This document shows, piece by piece, positions 49,332 through 57,212 of a stretch of 64,000 nt of DNA. A program made the translations under genes and the position numbers. The notes under the pieces were generated by a model. The model searched no databases. It saw only the letters and a program-made list of their open reading frames with translations, and was not told where the DNA came from. This DNA comes from DATEPR01 sp963780635 (GTDB taxonomy: Bacteria > Actinomycetota > Actinomycetes > Mycobacteriales > Pseudonocardiaceae). The stretch spans positions 1-64,000 of the forward strand of contig CAWACW010000002.1 of assembly GCA_963780635.1 (NCBI GenBank), given 5' to 3'. Numbering within the stretch: the first letter of the stretch is position 1; the number at the start of each line of letters is the position of its first letter.

Positions 49332-51689
49332 ATGGTGCCCACCCATCAGAAGCAGGATTCGCAACCCGCGGCAGGACGGTTGCCTGCCGAGGTGACCACG
49401 TTCGTCGGTCGCCGAGCCGAACTGATCGCAACCAAGCGGGAACTGGCCACCACCCGGTTGCTGACGCTGACCGGCATCGGTGGCGTAGGTAAGACCCGCC
49501 TGGCGCTGCATCTGGCCGCCGAGATGCGCCGCAGCTTCGACGCGGTGTACCTGGTGTCGCTCGCTGCGCTGCGCGAACCGGGCCAGCTAGACCGCACCGT
49601 CGCCGAGGCGGTCAGCATCCGCTCCCTCGAACAGCCGTACGACGCGCTGGTCAGCTTCTTGTGGGGCCGACGCGCATTGCTGGTCCTGGACAACTGCGAG
49701 CACCTGGTGGAGTCGGTCGGAGCGCTGGTGGGACGCCTGTTGCCGCAGCTGGACGACCTGCACGTGGTGGCCACCAGCCGCACGCACCTCAACGTGGCCG
49801 GCGAACAACTGTTCCGGGTGCCGCCGTTGAGCGCGCCGCCCGCCGACACCGACGACCACACACCTGTCTCGCACTACCCGGCGATCCAGCTGATCACCGA
49901 CCGGGCCCGGTCGGTCGGGGTCACCGTCACGGACGACATGCTGCCCAGCCTGGTCCAGCTCTGCCGGCGGCTGGATGGCATCCCACTGGCCCTGGAGCTG
50001 GCCGCGGTGCGGCTGAAAACCCTCGCCGTTCCCCAGATCCTGGCGCGCCTAGACGACCGGTTCCGATTGCTGACCGGCGGGGATCCGCAGGCGCTGCCTG
50101 TCCACCACCAGACCCTGCGCGCCGCGGTGGAGTGGAGTTACGAGTTGTGCTCGCCAGCTGAACGCCGTGCCTGGTCGCGGCTGGCCGCATTCGCCGGCAG
50201 TTTCAACCTCGCCGCCGCCGAGGCCGTCTGCACCGGCGAGGGTATCGCCGCCGACGACGTGCTCGACGTGGTGGAAGGCCTGGTGCGCCAGTCCATCCTG
50301 ACCGTGCAGCGCGGCGACACCCAGGCGCGGTATGCGTTGATCGAGACACTGCGCCAGTTCGGCCACGAACAGCTGCAGGCTCAGGACGACGCACCCGAGG
50401 TGCGCCGCCGCTACGTGCGCTACTACCAGGACATGGTCGCCGACGCGGCCGCCACCTGGTTCTCCCCCCGCGAGGTCGACCTGCTGGACACGCTGCGCCG
50501 CGAGCTGCCCAACATCCGCGCGGCCGCCACGACCCCCACTGGTGACGACCCGGCCGGGCACACCGCCGTGCTGACCACCGCCTTGGCCCTGGCCCGGGTC
50601 CGCTACTGGTGTTTCACCTACGCCACGGGCGAGGGCCGCAGGTGGCTGGAATGGGCCGCCGAGCACGCCCCCGGCGCCTCGACCGATGAACTCCGCATGC
50701 AGGCGTGGGCCACGTCGGCCTTCCTGGCCGAGTGCCAAGGCGAGCACGACGACGCCGACCGCCTCCGCCAGCGTTACCTGGCGCTACTCCCCCGCCACCC
50801 CGACGGCGTTGGCGCGGCAGCAGTGGATTTCGTCGAGGGCGTGCGCCAACTACTGCGCAGCGCCAGTACCGATGCGCTGGACACCCTGCTGCGCGCCCGC
50901 GAGGAATTGTTGCGTTTCGACGCGGCGGGCGAGGCCCACATGGCCGACCTGTTCGCCGCCACGACCGCCGTGTTCCTCACCGACCACGCCACAGCGCAGC
51001 CGCTGGTGCAGCGCGTGGCGGCCGAGGCGGCCACGCGTGAGGCGCCCTGGGCGATGTCATGGGCCCGCTGGCTGGAAGGGCTGGCTGAGTTGCGGTTTGG
51101 AAACAAGACCCGCGCAGGGCGACTGCTGCGCGGGGCCCTGCATGCGCAGGAGCGCATCGGGGACGGATGGGGCCCGCTGTGGACCGTCGAAGCGCTGTGC
51201 TGGTGGGCCGCCGAATCCGCCGAACCGGAGTACGCCGCCCTCCTGCGAGGCGCCGCCGACCAGCTTCGCGAAATCACCGGCAGCCCCACGATGTTCGACG
51301 GCCAACGGCCCTTCGCACTCATGCGCGACGCCGCCGAAGCCCAACTGCGCACCAGGATGACTCCCGCGGCGTTCGTCGGCGCCTACAACCGGGGCGCCCA
51401 ACTGGATCGGGCGCGGATCGTGCATCTGGCCCTGGGTCAGCGGCCGCCACGATCCGCCGCACGCCGCCCCATACCGCCCGCCGTCGCGGCCCCGCCGCTG
51501 ACGGCGCGGGAACTGCAGGTCGCTCGGGCGGTCTCCGAGGGTCTGTCCAACCCGCAGATTGCGGACAAGCTGGGCATCAGCGAACGGACCGCGGAAACCC
51601 ATGTCGGCAACATCCTCAGAAAGCTCGGCGTGCGCAACCGCACGCTGATCGGCACGTGGGTCATGCACCTCGAGGGCAGTCGGATCTGA
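49332..51689 (+). CDS. LuxR-family regulator with NB-ARC-like ATPase
   Basis: A large transcriptional regulator of 785 residues. The N-terminal STAND-type ATPase has a P-loop LTGIGGVGKTRLALHLA (about residues 45-60), Walker B ALLVLDNCEHLVESV, the sensor VVATSRTHLNVAGE and GIPLALELAAVRLKTLAV. The centre is helical and TPR-like. The C-terminal LuxR helix-turn-helix is LTARELQVARAVSEGLSN, then ISERTAETHVGNILRKLGV (about residues 720-775). Such proteins sense an unknown ligand and activate transcription. The ATG at 49332 is chosen as the first giving the usual short lead-in (TTFVGRRAEL). It diverges from the transfer run, so controlling that run is plausible but unproven. Confidence 0.8.
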   Translation: MVPTHQKQDSQPAAGRLPAEVTTFVGRRAELIATKRELATTRLLTLTGIGGVGKTRLALHLAAEMRRSFDAVYLVSLAALREPGQLDRTVAEAVSIRSLEQPYDALVSFLWGRRALLVLDNCEHLVESVGALVGRLLPQLDDLHVVATSRTHLNVAGEQLFRVPPLSAPPADTDDHTPVSHYPAIQLITDRARSVGVTVTDDMLPSLVQLCRRLDGIPLALELAAVRLKTLAVPQILARLDDRFRLLTGGDPQALPVHHQTLRAAVEWSYELCSPAERRAWSRLAAFAGSFNLAAAEAVCTGEGIAADDVLDVVEGLVRQSILTVQRGDTQARYALIETLRQFGHEQLQAQDDAPEVRRRYVRYYQDMVADAAATWFSPREVDLLDTLRRELPNIRAAATTPTGDDPAGHTAVLTTALALARVRYWCFTYATGEGRRWLEWAAEHAPGASTDELRMQAWATSAFLAECQGEHDDADRLRQRYLALLPRHPDGVGAAAVDFVEGVRQLLRSASTDALDTLLRAREELLRFDAAGEAHMADLFAATTAVFLTDHATAQPLVQRVAAEAATREAPWAMSWARWLEGLAELRFGNKTRAGRLLRGALHAQERIGDGWGPLWTVEALCWWAAESAEPEYAALLRGAADQLREITGSPTMFDGQRPFALMRDAAEAQLRTRMTPAAFVGAYNRGAQLDRARIVHLALGQRPPRSAARRPIPPAVAAPPLTARELQVARAVSEGLSNPQIADKLGISERTAETHVGNILRKLGVRNRTLIGTWVMHLEGSRI

Positions 51690-52251
51690 GCGCCTCGCGC
51701 GGCCCGCCCATACGCGGTGTCCGACCGGTACGGCTGCCCGGGCGCTCGCCGGTCGGCGAGGACAACACGAGAGCACTCATCTGGTGCCTGGGGTGACCAT
51801 CCTGGCGTGCAGCCCTATCACGGGGCACGCATGACGCCACCGCGATGCCGAAGACGAACCGTGTGGCCCAGACGACGAGGGTCTAGGCGCCAGGGTATGG
51901 GGTCTGTGCCAGACTGTCCGACGTCGCCCACGCCTGTCTGCGCACAGACCCCAGTCCCCTTGGCGCGCCGCCGGTTGCGTTCCGCGCCCCTTTCACCACC
52001 ACGCCGCACCAAGTGTGCAGAAATGTGACAGTAACGCGACGGTGACCGCGGCCCCCCTATCAAACTTCCGGGGACGATTTCAGTTTCCGCCGCCCGCCGC
52101 CTTCGCGGTATCCGGTGACACCCGTAGTTCACCCGTAAATCCGGGCTACGTAGGTGCGGATCGCAGCCGCCCCGAGTACTCTCACGCCGCCGCGCGGAAA
52201 GAATAGTCAGCCCAGCCGTGGCGTTCCAAGGGAATGATGCTGCTCTGGTTG
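51690..52251. other. Intergenic region, no gene recognised
   Basis: There is no convincing coding frame after the LuxR-type gene. The region holds one strong hairpin at 51899-51952 and a less GC-rich stretch at about 52010-52080. Nothing else was recognised. Confidence 0.5.
51899..51952. repeat. Long inverted repeat downstream of the LuxR gene
   Basis: GGGGTCTGTGC at 51899-51909 is a perfect reverse complement of GCACAGACCCC at 51942-51952. Inside, CAGAC (51910-51914) pairs with GTCTG (51936-51940), leaving one bulged base, so the stem is about 16 bp. It lies 210 bases after the LuxR stop and has no T-tract. It may be a terminator, a regulator or recombinase site, or a remnant of a mobile element. 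Confidence 0.7.
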
Positions 52252-52634
52252 CTACACGATGAGCCTGATCACGGCGACGGGCAGGCTGATGGGCCGCGCG
52301 GCGGACGCTGGCTCGGAAGGTGCCGGGGCGCCTGGGTTGTCGCCCGGTTCTGCATACGTGCCGTTGCTCTGGTGACCTGGCCCGGCATCGGTGCCCGAAT
52401 CATCGGTGGGATCGTTGCCGGGTTCGGAGCTGGAGGGCTGGGTGTCGTCGAACAGTCCGCAGACCGTCCGTCGCCCGATTCACGTTGCAGAGTGACCACG
52501 CCATCGCTGGTATCCCCGGTCGCCAGCGTGGTGCGGGTGACGCGCAAATCGGGAAGTCGAAGGCCAAGTGCTGCGCGTGTCGGTCTGTGGTGGCGCTCCG
52601 GGTGGGTGCGGGCGGCTGCCAATACCGCCCGCAC
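52252..52634 (-). pseudogene. Hypothetical protein remnant with acidic/Pro-rich tail
   Basis: Starting at a GTG at 52634, one frame reads RALGLRLPDLRVTRTTLATG then DGVVTLQRESGDG. Near 52455 natural sequence resumes in another frame as LFDDTQPSSSEPGNDPTDDS, followed by SNGTYAEPGDNPGAPAPSEP and a hydrophobic end (ISLPVAVIRLIV) at TAG 52252. One base change joins the halves. The Asp/Ser/Pro-rich tail looks like an exported or flexible linker region. The family is not recognised. Confidence 0.4.
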
Positions 52635-52658
52635 CCATCCCCGGGGCGGGCTGTCGGG

Positions 52659-53011
52659 TCAGCCCACGGCAGCCGCCGCGAGGGCGGCGGCGAAGCCTGC
52701 GTTGGGGGTGCCGACGCCGGTTTCGGGGTCCCAACCGGGAGCCGAGATCAGCGCCTGCTGGTGGGCGCCCAGATCGACAAGGAACGAGCCCTGCGCCGAG
52801 GCGCCCTGTACCGGCGCGAACGGGGTGGGTGCACACCCCGCCTGCCGGCGGTAACATCGGTGATCGCCGAGGAACCGACCTGATCAGCTGGCATGGCCTC
52901 CGAGGTACCGCCGATGGACTCCTCGACGAATCCGGCAGCGGTGGTCAACCCGATGGCCCTGCCGGTGAACGGATCAGCGGCGGCGGCGATGTCTGGGTGC
53001 TGGTCCCGCCA
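52659..53011 (-). pseudogene. Sedolisin/S8-S53-like protease C-terminal remnant
   Basis: Reading leftward, WRDQHPDIAAAADPFTGRAI and SSAITDVTAG lie in one frame, then in another AQGSFLVDLGAHQQALISA and GWDPETGVGTPNAGFAAAL, to TGA 52659. The GWDPxTGxGTPN ending preceded by a DVTxG motif is characteristic of sedolisin (S53) and related secreted serine proteases. The catalytic Ser-Glu-Asp region upstream was not found intact, so this is a broken or heavily truncated copy. The assignment rests on these two short motifs. Confidence 0.4.
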
Positions 53012-53450
53012 TCAGGGTCCACGGGCCCACCCCGCAGCACTCGACGACGGGACCAGCTCGGCCGCAGCGCGACCGGCGGGCGCTGGGAAACCCACCACGC
53101 ACGGCAGCTGCGACCTGTCCGGTGCCCCACGACGACGTCGGCGCGCGCAAGGGCCGCGCGTTTCGTGCACTCACCCAAGGTGAATCCGGGCGGGTTCGCT
53201 CACAGCACAGAGGAGAACACACGAGTCGAGTCGAACCAGGCCAACGCACCGAGGGACTGACTACATCAGACATAGTCCGGCAGGGCGGATCAACGAGAGT
53301 TTGCAGCGGGGGTGGCACTGGTTCGCGGCCAGTGCTGCTCGCGCGTACGAGCTCACCGATCTGGGATGCGAGCCGCACCGAGGGCGCGACGATGCACTCC
53401 TGCCGGTGCGAATCAGCGGCCGCGGTGACGTGGTGGATGTCGGCGCTCAC
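52974..53450 (-). CDS. Possible small protein with good ribosome site
   Basis: A GTG at 53450 is preceded 7 bases upstream by AAGGGGG, a strong Shine-Dalgarno. The first 45 residues (SADIHHVTAAADSHRQECIV, then RLASQIGELVRAS) look natural; beyond about 53270 the frame turns Arg/Pro/Ser/Cys-rich and probably no longer codes. It may be the start of a gene whose 3' part has been shifted or lost near the protease remnant. The family is not recognised. Confidence 0.3.
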   Translation of the reverse strand: MSADIHHVTAAADSHRQECIVAPSVRLASQIGELVRASSTGREPVPPPLQTLVDPPCRTMSDVVSPSVRWPGSTRLVCSPLCCERTRPDSPWVSARNARPLRAPTSSWGTGQVAAAVRGGFPSARRSRCGRAGPVVECCGVGPWTLMAGPAPRHRRRR

Positions 53451-53693
53451 CTTGTGACCCCCTTGAGTTGAACCCTCGGCGGCCGACGTCCGTTCGACGT
53501 TCGACGCCGATCCGCGGTACTCGGTGACGGTCCTGGCCCTGGTCCGCTACCGACGGGACTTCTGCCGGCGCGCTCCGGCCCGTAGCCCGGTTCCGCGCCC
53601 GGTGTCGATCACACGGTCTGATGTGGACCCTTCGAACCGGTATTTGCACCCTAAGCCTCGAACTGACGCTCTGTCACCAAACTGATGTTGCCG

Positions 53694-53718
53694 AGGCCAT
53701 ATTACACACTAATGGCCT
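53694..53718. repeat. Inverted repeat AGGCCAT-N11-ATGGCCT
   Basis: Perfect 7-base arms (53694-53700 and 53712-53718) flank an 11-base AT-rich spacer. The geometry suits a dimeric repressor site or a short hairpin. It lies in the AT-rich part of the gene-poor region. Confidence 0.5.
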
Positions 53719-53728
53719 AGTATCTAGC

Positions 53729-53753
53729 AACGGTCAGTAATTAACTGACGTTT
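53729..53753. repeat. Inverted repeat AACG(G)TCAGT/ACTGACGTT
   Basis: The left arm AACGGTCAGT and right arm ACTGACGTT are complementary apart from one bulged G, around a short AATTA core. It lies 10 bases after the AGGCCAT repeat. Two palindromes this close suggest an operator region, possibly for the nearby XRE regulator. Confidence 0.45.
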
Positions 53754-54158
53754 CTCAGCGAACCGCAACTGATGTTGAGCTCGGTTTGGTGCTCGTGGTT
53801 CTGTTCTGCACTGACGCGTCCCAAGGTGCCGGACGCCTTGTTCCTTGTCTCAACGCGCGCAGGAGTGCAGGCAAGGTCGCCGGGGCTCGGGCCAGTGCGC
53901 AACGTTTGGTCGATCCCGCCAAGCAGCGTGCGTACATCTCCTTTTATATACTGTGGAACGGGCGTCGCTACCGGAAGTCGCAGGACTTGATCATGGTGAT
54001 GTCCGGCGGGCTGACCTGGTCCGCGTCGAGGTTGATCACTCCCTGGGTGATGTCCAGGACCGCCACACGTGAGCACGACCACTGGGTGCTCGACGCGCTG
54101 ATCGCCGACTATCTGGCTGGATGCAGCCACTGACCGAGCTACCCTGGCAGTCAGCCCT

Positions 54159-54227
54159 CCTCACCGAGGCACCTACGGGTGGTCCCCGACCGACGGGTCG
54201 GGGGCGTGAGGTGGCTACTCGGTGAGG
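54159..54227. promoter_or_regulatory. Nested inverted repeats before the XRE regulator
   Basis: Outer arms CCTCACCGAG (54159-54168) and CTCGGTGAGG (54218-54227) are perfect 10-base complements. Inside them, CCCCGACC-GACG-GGTCGGGG (54184-54203) is a perfect 8-bp stem with a four-base loop. The outer right arm ends 10 bases before the ATG of the XRE-TPR gene, so folding could hide its ribosome site (GGTGAGG). This suggests either an attenuator-like RNA structure or an autoregulatory operator. Confidence 0.6.
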
Positions 54228-54237
54228 TGTGGTGTTG

Positions 54238-55467
54238 ATGGCGCAGCCAGAGCTGCCGCCTGCGGAGATCGGACGTCGCGTCCGAGCGATCCGCCGGCGA
54301 CGCGGCTTGAGCCTGGAGGCCGCTGCCGGTCTGGCAGGCATGAGCAAGCCGTACCTGTCCATGCTGGAGAACGGCCAGCGCAGGTTCGAGCGGCGCGGCT
54401 TGATCGAGGACCTGGCGCGCGCACTTGGTTGCGCAGTAACAGATCTGACTGGACAGCCCTATCTGCCCGCCGATCGGGACTCGGCCGCGGCGCTGGGCAC
54501 GCTGCCTGCGATCTCGGTTGCCCTCTATGACGCTGACCTCGACGAGCCGGTCGACGTGCCAGCACGCGAAGTCGCCGAGCTGGCCCGTTGGGCGTCCCGC
54601 GCGAACGAGGACACCGCGAACAGTCGGTTCGCGGCGGCCGGCGCCGATCTCGGCACGCTGCTAGCCGAGCTGCACGTCCACGCCGCCAGCAGCGACACCG
54701 ATACCCGTCGCACCGCGCTCGCCGCGCTCGTCGAGGCGTGCTTCGTCGCCTCCGGCACCGCCCGGTCGTTGGGCAACTTCGACCTCGCGGTGCACGCCGC
54801 ACGTCGTGCCGAGGATGCCGCCCGTCGGCTCGGCAACCCCGCGCTGATCGGGTTCGCTTCGATGACAAGCACCAGCGCGCTGTCCCGCCTGGGCGCGCGA
54901 CGCCGAGCCCAGCGCGTCGCCTCGACGTCGCTGGCCGTAGTGCAGGACGCCGACCCCACCGCAGACGACACCGCGGCCGCCGAGGCCGCCGGCATGCTGC
55001 ATCTGTCCTCGGCGCAGATGGCGGCGAAGGACGGCCGCGGTCAGGACGTCGACGATCACCTTGGCGCGGCCCGCGAACTGGCCGACCGGACCGGCGAATG
55101 CAACTCGCTGTGGTTCAGCTTCGGCCCGGCGAACGTTCGGGCGTGGTCACTGTCGACCGCCGTCGAGCTTGAGCGTGGGCCGGCGGCGGCTGAGCAGATC
55201 GAGCGCGAACCCGGCTACGACACCGGCCTGACTACCAGAGACCGGCGGAGCGCCCTGCACTTCGACCTCGCCAGGGCGTGGGCGCAGGCGGGCGGCGACC
55301 GGGATACCTCGGCGCTGCGGCACCTGGACCTGGCCGACCGGATCGCACCCCAGCGGATCCGCCACGACCCGCTCGCGCGGGAACTCGTGGCCGAGCTGGA
55401 CAACCGCGCCAGGATGAGGGTGTGGGAACTCGATAGCCTGAAAGGGCGAATCGGCGGTACCGGTTAA
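54238..55467 (+). CDS. XRE-family regulator with TPR-like C-terminus
   Basis: A 409-residue DNA-binding regulator. The N-terminal helix-turn-helix is IGRRVRAIRRRRGLSLEAAA, then AGMSKPYLSMLENGQRRFER (about residues 10-55). The rest is helical and repeat-like (LDEPVDVPAREVAELARWAS; FDLAVHAARRAEDAARRLG; ALRHLDLADRIAP), as in TPR-type actinobacterial regulators that bind a ligand or partner through this part. The ATG at 54238 follows an upstream GTG GTG TTG; GGTGAGG lies 10 bases before it, within a hairpin. It is transcribed toward a SAM methyltransferase gene, a frequent pairing in Actinobacteria. Confidence 0.75.
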   Translation: MAQPELPPAEIGRRVRAIRRRRGLSLEAAAGLAGMSKPYLSMLENGQRRFERRGLIEDLARALGCAVTDLTGQPYLPADRDSAAALGTLPAISVALYDADLDEPVDVPAREVAELARWASRANEDTANSRFAAAGADLGTLLAELHVHAASSDTDTRRTALAALVEACFVASGTARSLGNFDLAVHAARRAEDAARRLGNPALIGFASMTSTSALSRLGARRRAQRVASTSLAVVQDADPTADDTAAAEAAGMLHLSSAQMAAKDGRGQDVDDHLGAARELADRTGECNSLWFSFGPANVRAWSLSTAVELERGPAAAEQIEREPGYDTGLTTRDRRSALHFDLARAWAQAGGDRDTSALRHLDLADRIAPQRIRHDPLARELVAELDNRARMRVWELDSLKGRIGGTG

Positions 55468-55788
55468 CAGATTGTAAACGTCCGGGCCACTACGGCTCCT
55501 AATGTCCCTCACGTGTCGACCGATGATCGTTCCGAACCCGGCGCCCTGCCGTCCACCCTCCGCCGACACGTAGGACGCCGCCGTAGGGCGATCAGCCGGC
55601 ACCCCGGGTGCGGCGGGCGGAGACAGGGTGTTTCTACCCTCATCGTGCCCGGGGCTTTCCAAGTGCACATCCACTTTGGCCGGTCGCAATCGCTAACGCT
55701 GGTTTGCGCTCACTACGTCCCGGTGGGACGCCCGAAATCTAGTTGCATCACGACCACCACGACGGCCAGGTGGAACCGAGGACCACAA
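55468..55788. other. Intergenic region, about 320 bp
   Basis: The space between the XRE regulator and the small gene before the methyltransferase. The frame beginning at 55513 stays open through it but has a poor composition and no ribosome site. A promoter is likely here, but none was identified with confidence. Confidence 0.4.
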
Positions 55789-56034
55789 GTGCGTCGTTGC
55801 CTCATCGCGCATCGCACCGAATGGATTCAGCTGGACCGGCGACCTCGCCTGGTACGGCTGCTCGACGACGCTGGCGTTGCCTCTGATCCGGGTGACCTGC
55901 CGGCCGTCTGCATGCGACCGGTGTTGATGCCCTCCGAGAACGTAGCCATCAACCACGACCGCGACGGAACTCCGATTCGACAGCGGGATCTGATGAGCGC
56001 GCTCTCAAAATTGCTGGGAGTATTAGTTGAGTGA
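55789..56034 (+). CDS. Small hypothetical protein
   Basis: An 81-residue product from a GTG at 55789 (RRCLIAHRTEWIQLDRRPRL; DPGDLPAVCMRPVLMPSENV; RDLMSALSKLLGVLVE). It is soluble, has no signal peptide and is of unknown family. The same frame is open from 55513, so a longer form is possible. Its stop overlaps the TTG start of the methyltransferase by 8 bases, suggesting translational coupling. Confidence 0.5.
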   Translation: MRRCLIAHRTEWIQLDRRPRLVRLLDDAGVASDPGDLPAVCMRPVLMPSENVAINHDRDGTPIRQRDLMSALSKLLGVLVE

Positions 56035-56845
56035 CGACCTTGAGGATAACCCGCGCTGGACGCACGACGGCGATATGACTTCTCCGAGCGCATCGCGCGT
56101 CTACGACGCATACCTCGGTGGTGGTAAGAACTTTGCGACAGACCGCCTGTTTGCCGCGTCCATTCAGTCGATATTGCCGGATGTTGGGGAGCTGGCTATC
56201 GCGAACCGCCGATTTCTTACACGCGCCGTAGAATACGCCGTCGGATGCGGCATCACTCAGATTATCGATATCGGCGCGGGTATTCCGTCGAGTGGCTCTA
56301 CTCATCTAGCCGCTCATCGCCTCAATTCCACGGTTCGCGTTCTTTATGCCGATCACGAGGCGGTCGCGATTGAAGCGTTGCGGGCGAGTGCGGGCGGCGA
56401 CCCACGCATCGGGGTGGTGAGGGCCGACGTGCGCGATGTGGACCAACTGCTGGGTGATCCTGTGGCGACTGCTCTTTTGGACCTCTCCGCGCCTGTGGTG
56501 CTCGTCATGGGCCTCTTGCTGCACTTCATACCCAATTCTGACAATCCGGCTCGCCTGCTCGACCAGTATCGGCAGGCGGTTGCGCGCGGCAGTGTCCTGG
56601 TTATCAGCCACGACACTGCGGACGGGCGCGAGCCAGAAATGCTGCGAGTGGCGCAGGCATACGCGGACGCGGGTTGCCCGGTTGTCCTGCGCAGTCACCC
56701 AGAACTGGTGGCGCTCCTCGATGGCTGGGACTTGAAAGAACCGGGTGTCGTCCATGCCCCACTCTGGCGCCCGAATGCTGATGACTCCAGCATGAGCGAC
56801 CCGAAATCAGCATGCGTCTATGCAGCCGTGGCGGTAGCCCCATGA
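56027..56845 (+). CDS. SAM-dependent methyltransferase (DUF574/PF04672-like)
   Basis: A 272-residue protein of the actinobacterial S-adenosylmethionine methyltransferase family once called DUF574. The hallmark start is SASRVYDAYLGGGKNFATDR; the SAM-binding motif is IIDIGAGIPSSGSTH, followed by VLYADHEAVAIEAL, RADVRDVDQLL, and a late VMGLLLHFIP. The start is either the TTG at 56027 or, more conventionally, the ATG at 56075. The ending overlaps the next ATG (ATGA). Members are often encoded next to XRE regulators; the substrate is unknown, and methylation of a regulator or small signal is a guess. Confidence 0.8.
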   Translation: MSDDLEDNPRWTHDGDMTSPSASRVYDAYLGGGKNFATDRLFAASIQSILPDVGELAIANRRFLTRAVEYAVGCGITQIIDIGAGIPSSGSTHLAAHRLNSTVRVLYADHEAVAIEALRASAGGDPRIGVVRADVRDVDQLLGDPVATALLDLSAPVVLVMGLLLHFIPNSDNPARLLDQYRQAVARGSVLVISHDTADGREPEMLRVAQAYADAGCPVVLRSHPELVALLDGWDLKEPGVVHAPLWRPNADDSSMSDPKSACVYAAVAVAP

Positions 56846-57093
56846 AGCCGCTGCAGTCATCCGCCTTGATGATCTCCGAGCCTAACCATGACCACGCTGC
56901 CCGGCTTAATGACGCTCCTGCGAGCCTGAGCCAGGTAGCCGCCCCATGCAGCTGGAAGCATTATTGCGTGTACTTGGGCAAGGCGTGTGCTGGCTGCGGT
57001 CGGGTGTTCGACTCCGGCGAACTACCGGTCGCAATCGGCCCGTCTCCCCGTGGCCAACCGACGCGATATCGGTGCCAATCGTGTCCCAAGTAG
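56842..57093 (+). CDS. Small zinc-ribbon-like protein
   Basis: An 83-residue product from the ATG at 56842, which overlaps the methyltransferase stop. The C-terminal half carries two CxxC pairs (KACAGCGRVFDSGELPVAIG and YRCQSCPK), separated by about 28 residues, a likely zinc ribbon; another Cys lies before them (CSWKHYCVYLG). The N-terminal part seems disordered. It could bind nucleic acid or protein. Confidence 0.55.
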   Translation: MKPLQSSALMISEPNHDHAARLNDAPASLSQVAAPCSWKHYCVYLGKACAGCGRVFDSGELPVAIGPSPRGQPTRYRCQSCPK

Positions 57094-57212
57094 AGATAGC
57101 CCTCTTTTCGACCGCTACTGGACGAGAAGCTGCCATACGCGATCAATGTCCCGATCCGATATGCATCCCGCCACGAGTCGTTGGCAACCGTGAACACAAC
57201 CTGGAGACGAAC

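Larger units (their letters stand above)
53451..54237. other. Gene-poor region with unresolved coding fragments
   Basis: This 790-bp stretch precedes the XRE regulator. At 53741-54133 two overlapping possibilities compete: a plus-strand tail (WNGRRYRKSQDL, then HDHWVLDALIADYLAGCSH, to TGA 54133) and a minus-strand tail (VAVLDITQGVINLDADQV, then SPPDITMIKSCDFR, to TAG near 53989). Both have GC-rich third positions, so I cannot choose. The part at about 53640-53770 is AT-richer than the rest and carries two inverted repeats, listed separately. Confidence 0.35.

Noticed and set aside
53755..53937. Small minus-strand gene starting MYARCLAGSTK after AAAAGGAG
   Set aside because: The purine-rich stretch touches the ATG with no spacing, and the product is Arg/Thr/Ala-rich without pattern. 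A competing frame ends just upstream.
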